The notes below the pieces were generated by a model. That model did not search any database, was not told the origin of the DNA, and saw nothing but the letters and a program-made list of their open reading frames with translations. A stretch of DNA of 10,694 nt from Mageeibacillus sp. UBA3708. Lineage in GTDB: Bacteria > Bacillota > Clostridia > Saccharofermentanales > Saccharofermentanaceae. Position numbers and translations under genes: made by a program. Of the stretch, positions 7,420 through 10,694 are shown one piece after another (positions within the stretch are counted from its first letter, which is position 1; each line of letters begins with the position of its first letter). Where the stretch lies: the NCBI GenBank assembly GCA_002371375.1, contig DFIB01000222.1, forward strand, positions 1-10,694. Direction: 5' to 3'.

Positions 7420-7423
7420 AACT

Positions 7424-10400
7424 ATGTTTAACAAACTCAAAAAGACGACGGCAATTGTTACTGCCGGAGCTCTGATGGCAGGCACATTTGCTTTCCACGC
7501 AAATCTGCTGGGGAATGGAAGTAACGGGATAGTTTTTGCAGCTGAGGCTGAAGATGTGAAGCTATATGATGCTGCCAGTGCAGTGAACTATTCTACAATT
7601 CTTGGTCGTGGCGTAGACTTCGGTATTGTTGCTGATAAATTTACGCAGATGAACCATATGCAGACTACATTTGCTGTCAAGACATATGCGAACAACGGCC
7701 AGAACAACGACATTAACCTTATTGCTACAGATGCTACTGCGCAGGTATTGATAGGCGGCGTTGATACTTCAGCAGGAGCTGCTCCCGATAAGACTGTTCA
7801 GATAGGATCAGTAACAGGTAAGATATTGAATATTGAATGTACCCCCGGTCTTACCCAGTATTTTGATCTTGTTAATGAAGATGTTGCCAGGAAAGTAGTT
7901 ATAACTGAGAATGATGCGACAGCTGGTAATATTCAGAAAATAATCGATAATGTTTATGCGAAGTCGGCAATTCTTGAGGCTAAAGCGCAGGATCCGTCTT
8001 ATGGTATTGACTATCATGATTACAGCAGCCGTGATGGTGATCACTTAATACTTGATTTTACCGATTCGGTTTTTGACAACAGAGTTATTTATGTTGATGT
8101 AGATAATGATTTGATGAGTTTTATCGGTAAGAAGGACGGCATCAAGATAAAGAAAGAATCTTCATCGGTAATAGTTTTTAATATTTCAAATGATTTGAAT
8201 ACTAATTATTCTGAAGGTGGTAATGATTACATCGCTCTTAGTGGTTATTCCATAGATGTCGGTGGTCACACTGTATCGAGCACAGATTATTCGGGATCCG
8301 CAGGAGATGTGGATACGGGTAGATGTGATTTTGAGATGTGTCAGAAGATCATTTTTAATATAACATCATCTAATAAGGTACGTTTAAGTAACACTTCCGG
8401 TTTGTTTATTTGCCCTAATTCATCTGAGGTCAGTGTGCCGAATACGTCTGCAGGATGGATTGTTGCTGATAATCTTAAGAATAATGGTGGCGAATGGCAT
8501 TATATCTATCAGGGAGGGAATCAGGAATTCATGACTGACGGTGTCGGTCAGTTACATTTTGCAGCGCGTAAGACTTATACTCATGAATGGAATGGTCAGA
8601 ATACGGTAGAGGATGAGACAATATATAATGCTGAGAATGCATATAGTTTTATGTGGTATGAGAATGATTCTGATTTCAGCATTACGTCTCCGGAGTCATT
8701 TGACTTGGTACAGAACACTGCCACGAACAAAATGAAATTCCCGACGCTGCAGTTTTATTCAGATGAGACCAAGGCATCGGATGCGGGTCAGCTTGATCAT
8801 TATATTCCCGAGGGTGAGCAGAATAAGAGCGTTTTTTATTACACTGTTCGTGAGATTGGCGCGGGATCTGTTACTGAGGATGGTGTAGAGTTATCAACCG
8901 GTTACATCAATATTACTCTCACAGTTAAGAATGTTGATGGACAACTTCAGTATTATGTTAAGACCAATACATATTTGGGTGATTCTGGACATACACTGTA
9001 TAAGGAGAATAAGGACGCTAGTAATCCCGATGGTATCAGGATGTCCGGCGTTGAGTTCTCTATGGGTGCATTCTTCAATAAGGTTGATACTTCACTTCTG
9101 TTAAAGAAGACCGTCAAGGGAGATAACGAAGCAGCCAAGGATGCTGATTACAGATTCTATGTTCAGGATGAACAGGGCAACTATTATGATGCCCAGGGCA
9201 ATAACAAGGGTGCTGTCAAGACAGCTATCGTTGTCAAGGGCGGTACAAGCGTTGAGGTAAAGAACCTGGCTGACGGCAAGTACTATGTATCCGAGGAGAC
9301 AGATGATGCTGTAAGAGTAAGAGGTGATTACTCCGTAATACTTCCCTCTGCCAAGTCTGTAATGGTAGGTGATACTGCGACTCCTGTTGCAGAGATGGTC
9401 AACGAGTACATTAATACATCTCTCAAGGTGACAAAGAAGGTTGAAGGACAGCTTCCCACATACGGAGATTTTGCTAACCTTGATTACAAGTTCTACATTG
9501 AGTCAGTAGATAATCCCGGAAGCTATCTTAACCCTGAGGGCAAGCTGGTAGTTAATCCTCCCAAGGCACCTTTGATCAACGTTAAGGCGGGTGCGACTTT
9601 TGAGGTTACCCCTGAGGTTGCAGGAACTTACAGGATCGTGGAAGCAGTTAACGAGATCCATCTGCCTTCTTTTGCTGGTGACTATAAGATCACTGCAAGC
9701 TACGAGAACCAGACAGTCGATCTCGCAGCCACGCCTGATTCAACAACAACCATAACCAATACATTTAAGGACAACGGTTACACATCACTCAGTATCAAGA
9801 AGGTTGTTGACGGTTTTGATACTACCGGTGTATATATTCAGCCCAGTAAGTTCCTGGTTTCTTACTATGATAATTCTTTGCGTTCTACTGTTTATATAGA
9901 TGGAAATGGTAATAAGCAGGGCAATAGTCATTGGGACATGTCACAGATGGGAATGGTTTTTGTCCCTTCAACCAGAGAAAATGCCACACCTATCACTGTT
10001 GGTGCAGGTGAGACCTTAGAAATCAGAAGGACAAGCAATGATGACGGAACGAATGGTCTGTGGGGTTCAACGTACAATCCTAACGGAACAACATACACCA
10101 TTGAGGAGGTTAGTTGGCCTGAGAAGGCTGGTAACAGCGGTGAGTATGACTATGTATCAACTGACGGTATTCTTCAGACAGTAACGTTGTTTGATAACGA
10201 CAGGCCTGCTCAGAGTCAGTATAAGCAGCAGACTGCAGTTGTCACGAACCACTACAGTACCACAAAGGGCGATATCACGATTACCAAGACAGTAGGCGGT
10301 CCCGTAACACAGGCTGAGGTTGATGGTGCTCTTACATTTAAGGTTACTAAAGTCGTAGGCGGAACAACTTACTACTTAACTCAGGAAGGAACCCTTACAA

Positions 10401-10694
10401 CAGAACAGACAACTCTGAAGATTTCAGTAAATGACGGTTGGACATATTCCGACAGTTCAAAGACATGGACAAAGACATGGAATGATATTGAAGCAGGTGA
10501 TTATACAGTCACAGAGATCAATACGGATATCCATATCGGCGGTAATCCTGAGGCAGAGACATATATCCTGAGAGATACTTCCAAGACAACTGACAGTAAG
10601 ACACTTGCTGCCGGCGATAAAGCAACTCTTGAACTTAAGGACTACTATGCTCTTCCCGAGAGTGATAAGGGCGATCTTACAATCACAAAGACGA
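7424..10694 (+). CDS. Large secreted pilin/adhesin-like surface protein (3' partial)
   Basis: The frame is open from ATG 7424 to the right edge (1090 codons, no stop), read codon by codon. A signal peptide (FNKLKKTTAIVTAGALMAG, cleavage near VFAA-EAEDV, residue ~40) directs export. Residues ~55-367 look like a choice-of-anchor A domain (ILGRGVDFGIVADKF; near its end SAGWIVADNLKNNGGEWH). Residues ~378-556 resemble an FctA/Spy0128 pilin domain (Lys383, Glu477 in FYYTVRE, Asn552). Then come Cna-B-like domains: Lys562/Glu624/Asn660, Lys671/Glu740/Asn779, Lys792/Glu895/Asn942, Lys955/Glu1031/Asp1073, with a fifth starting GDLTITKT at 1083. These triads predict intramolecular isopeptide bonds that stiffen a surface stalk. 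A cell-wall anchor (LPXTG-like) would be expected beyond the window. Codon use shifts near codon 550. Binding target unknown. Confidence 0.85.
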   Translation, partial: MFNKLKKTTAIVTAGALMAGTFAFHANLLGNGSNGIVFAAEAEDVKLYDAASAVNYSTILGRGVDFGIVADKFTQMNHMQTTFAVKTYANNGQNNDINLIATDATAQVLIGGVDTSAGAAPDKTVQIGSVTGKILNIECTPGLTQYFDLVNEDVARKVVITENDATAGNIQKIIDNVYAKSAILEAKAQDPSYGIDYHDYSSRDGDHLILDFTDSVFDNRVIYVDVDNDLMSFIGKKDGIKIKKESSSVIVFNISNDLNTNYSEGGNDYIALSGYSIDVGGHTVSSTDYSGSAGDVDTGRCDFEMCQKIIFNITSSNKVRLSNTSGLFICPNSSEVSVPNTSAGWIVADNLKNNGGEWHYIYQGGNQEFMTDGVGQLHFAARKTYTHEWNGQNTVEDETIYNAENAYSFMWYENDSDFSITSPESFDLVQNTATNKMKFPTLQFYSDETKASDAGQLDHYIPEGEQNKSVFYYTVREIGAGSVTEDGVELSTGYINITLTVKNVDGQLQYYVKTNTYLGDSGHTLYKENKDASNPDGIRMSGVEFSMGAFFNKVDTSLLLKKTVKGDNEAAKDADYRFYVQDEQGNYYDAQGNNKGAVKTAIVVKGGTSVEVKNLADGKYYVSEETDDAVRVRGDYSVILPSAKSVMVGDTATPVAEMVNEYINTSLKVTKKVEGQLPTYGDFANLDYKFYIESVDNPGSYLNPEGKLVVNPPKAPLINVKAGATFEVTPEVAGTYRIVEAVNEIHLPSFAGDYKITASYENQTVDLAATPDSTTTITNTFKDNGYTSLSIKKVVDGFDTTGVYIQPSKFLVSYYDNSLRSTVYIDGNGNKQGNSHWDMSQMGMVFVPSTRENATPITVGAGETLEIRRTSNDDGTNGLWGSTYNPNGTTYTIEEVSWPEKAGNSGEYDYVSTDGILQTVTLFDNDRPAQSQYKQQTAVVTNHYSTTKGDITITKTVGGPVTQAEVDGALTFKVTKVVGGTTYYLTQEGTLTTEQTTLKISVNDGWTYSDSSKTWTKTWNDIEAGDYTVTEINTDIHIGGNPEAETYILRDTSKTTDSKTLAAGDKATLELKDYYALPESDKGDLTITKT
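9107..10694 (+). repeat. Tandem Cna-B/DUF5979-like domain repeats in the surface protein
   Basis: Four full domains and the start of a fifth follow each other, each opening with a strand of the type (S/D)LxxxKKVxG or GDITITKTVGG and closing with NEY, NTF, NHY or DYY. Lys-to-Asn/Asp distances are about 98, 108, 150 and 118 residues. The repeats are similar in protein pattern but clearly diverged in DNA, so they are old duplications or separately acquired units rather than recent copies. Confidence 0.75.

Larger units (their letters stand above)
7231..7423 (+). other. AT-rich intergenic region before the surface-protein gene
   Basis: No gene or recognisable riboswitch is seen here. It contains a perfect 12-base palindrome TTTATTAATAAA (7313-7324), a small AAAAAT/ATTTTT hairpin (7342-7347 with 7352-7357), and the promoter elements listed separately. 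A- and T-tracts upstream of the -35 box could act as an UP element. Confidence 0.5.

Noticed and set aside
7162..7423. Riboswitch or small RNA before the surface gene.
   Set aside because: Only the terminator stem and weak AT hairpins are seen; no conserved riboswitch core was recognised and the likely leader is under 30 bases.
7075..7485. A 136-codon minus-strand frame spanning the intergenic region before the surface gene.
   Set aside because: It crosses the terminator stem and overlaps the signal peptide region of the surface gene; no ribosome binding site or family match.

Overview
The window looks like a chromosomal segment from a gut- or rumen-type Clostridia (Bacillota; Lachnospiraceae or Oscillospiraceae-like). 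This is inferred from the paired GlgC/GlgD glycogen genes, the strong preference for aag, cag and agg/aga codons in the core genes, and the large secreted protein built of choice-of-anchor A, pilin-type and Cna-B-type modules. All genes read on the + strand. No rRNA, tRNA, CRISPR array or insertion sequence was seen.

Positions 1-5957 carry a tight glycogen/alpha-glucan operon: a glgC-like gene entering from the left edge, glgD, glgA and an intracellular GH13 amylase/neopullulanase-type gene. Gaps are 23 bp, 2 bp and a 1-base TAATG overlap. GlgC/GlgD would make ADP-glucose, GlgA would polymerise it, and the GH13 enzyme would trim or debranch alpha-glucan. The first gene is abnormal: its first ~135 visible codons encode a Bacteroidota-like glucose-1-phosphate thymidylyltransferase (RmlA/RfbA), and at a motif shared by both families ([10 protein letters not shown], nt 378-407) it switches in frame to the C-terminal part of GlgC. 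It is either a metagenome-assembly chimera or a real recombinant; the codon-usage break supports two different origins. GlgA carries an unusual 60-residue Lys/Ala/Pro tail resembling histone H1.

Positions 5958-7230 hold a short intergenic region with repeated AAATTCTTTA boxes, a gene for a two-zinc-ribbon protein with one C-terminal membrane helix, and a strong stem-loop that probably terminates transcription.

Positions 7231-10694 hold an AT-rich promoter region and the first 1090 codons of a very large exported surface protein, open to the right edge. It has a signal peptide, a choice-of-anchor A domain, an FctA/Spy0128-like pilin domain and at least four Cna-B-like domains, each with a recognisable Lys/Glu/Asn (or Asp) triad for an intramolecular isopeptide bond. 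Its N-terminal part is clearly more AT-rich in codon use than its repeats, suggesting a mosaic gene.
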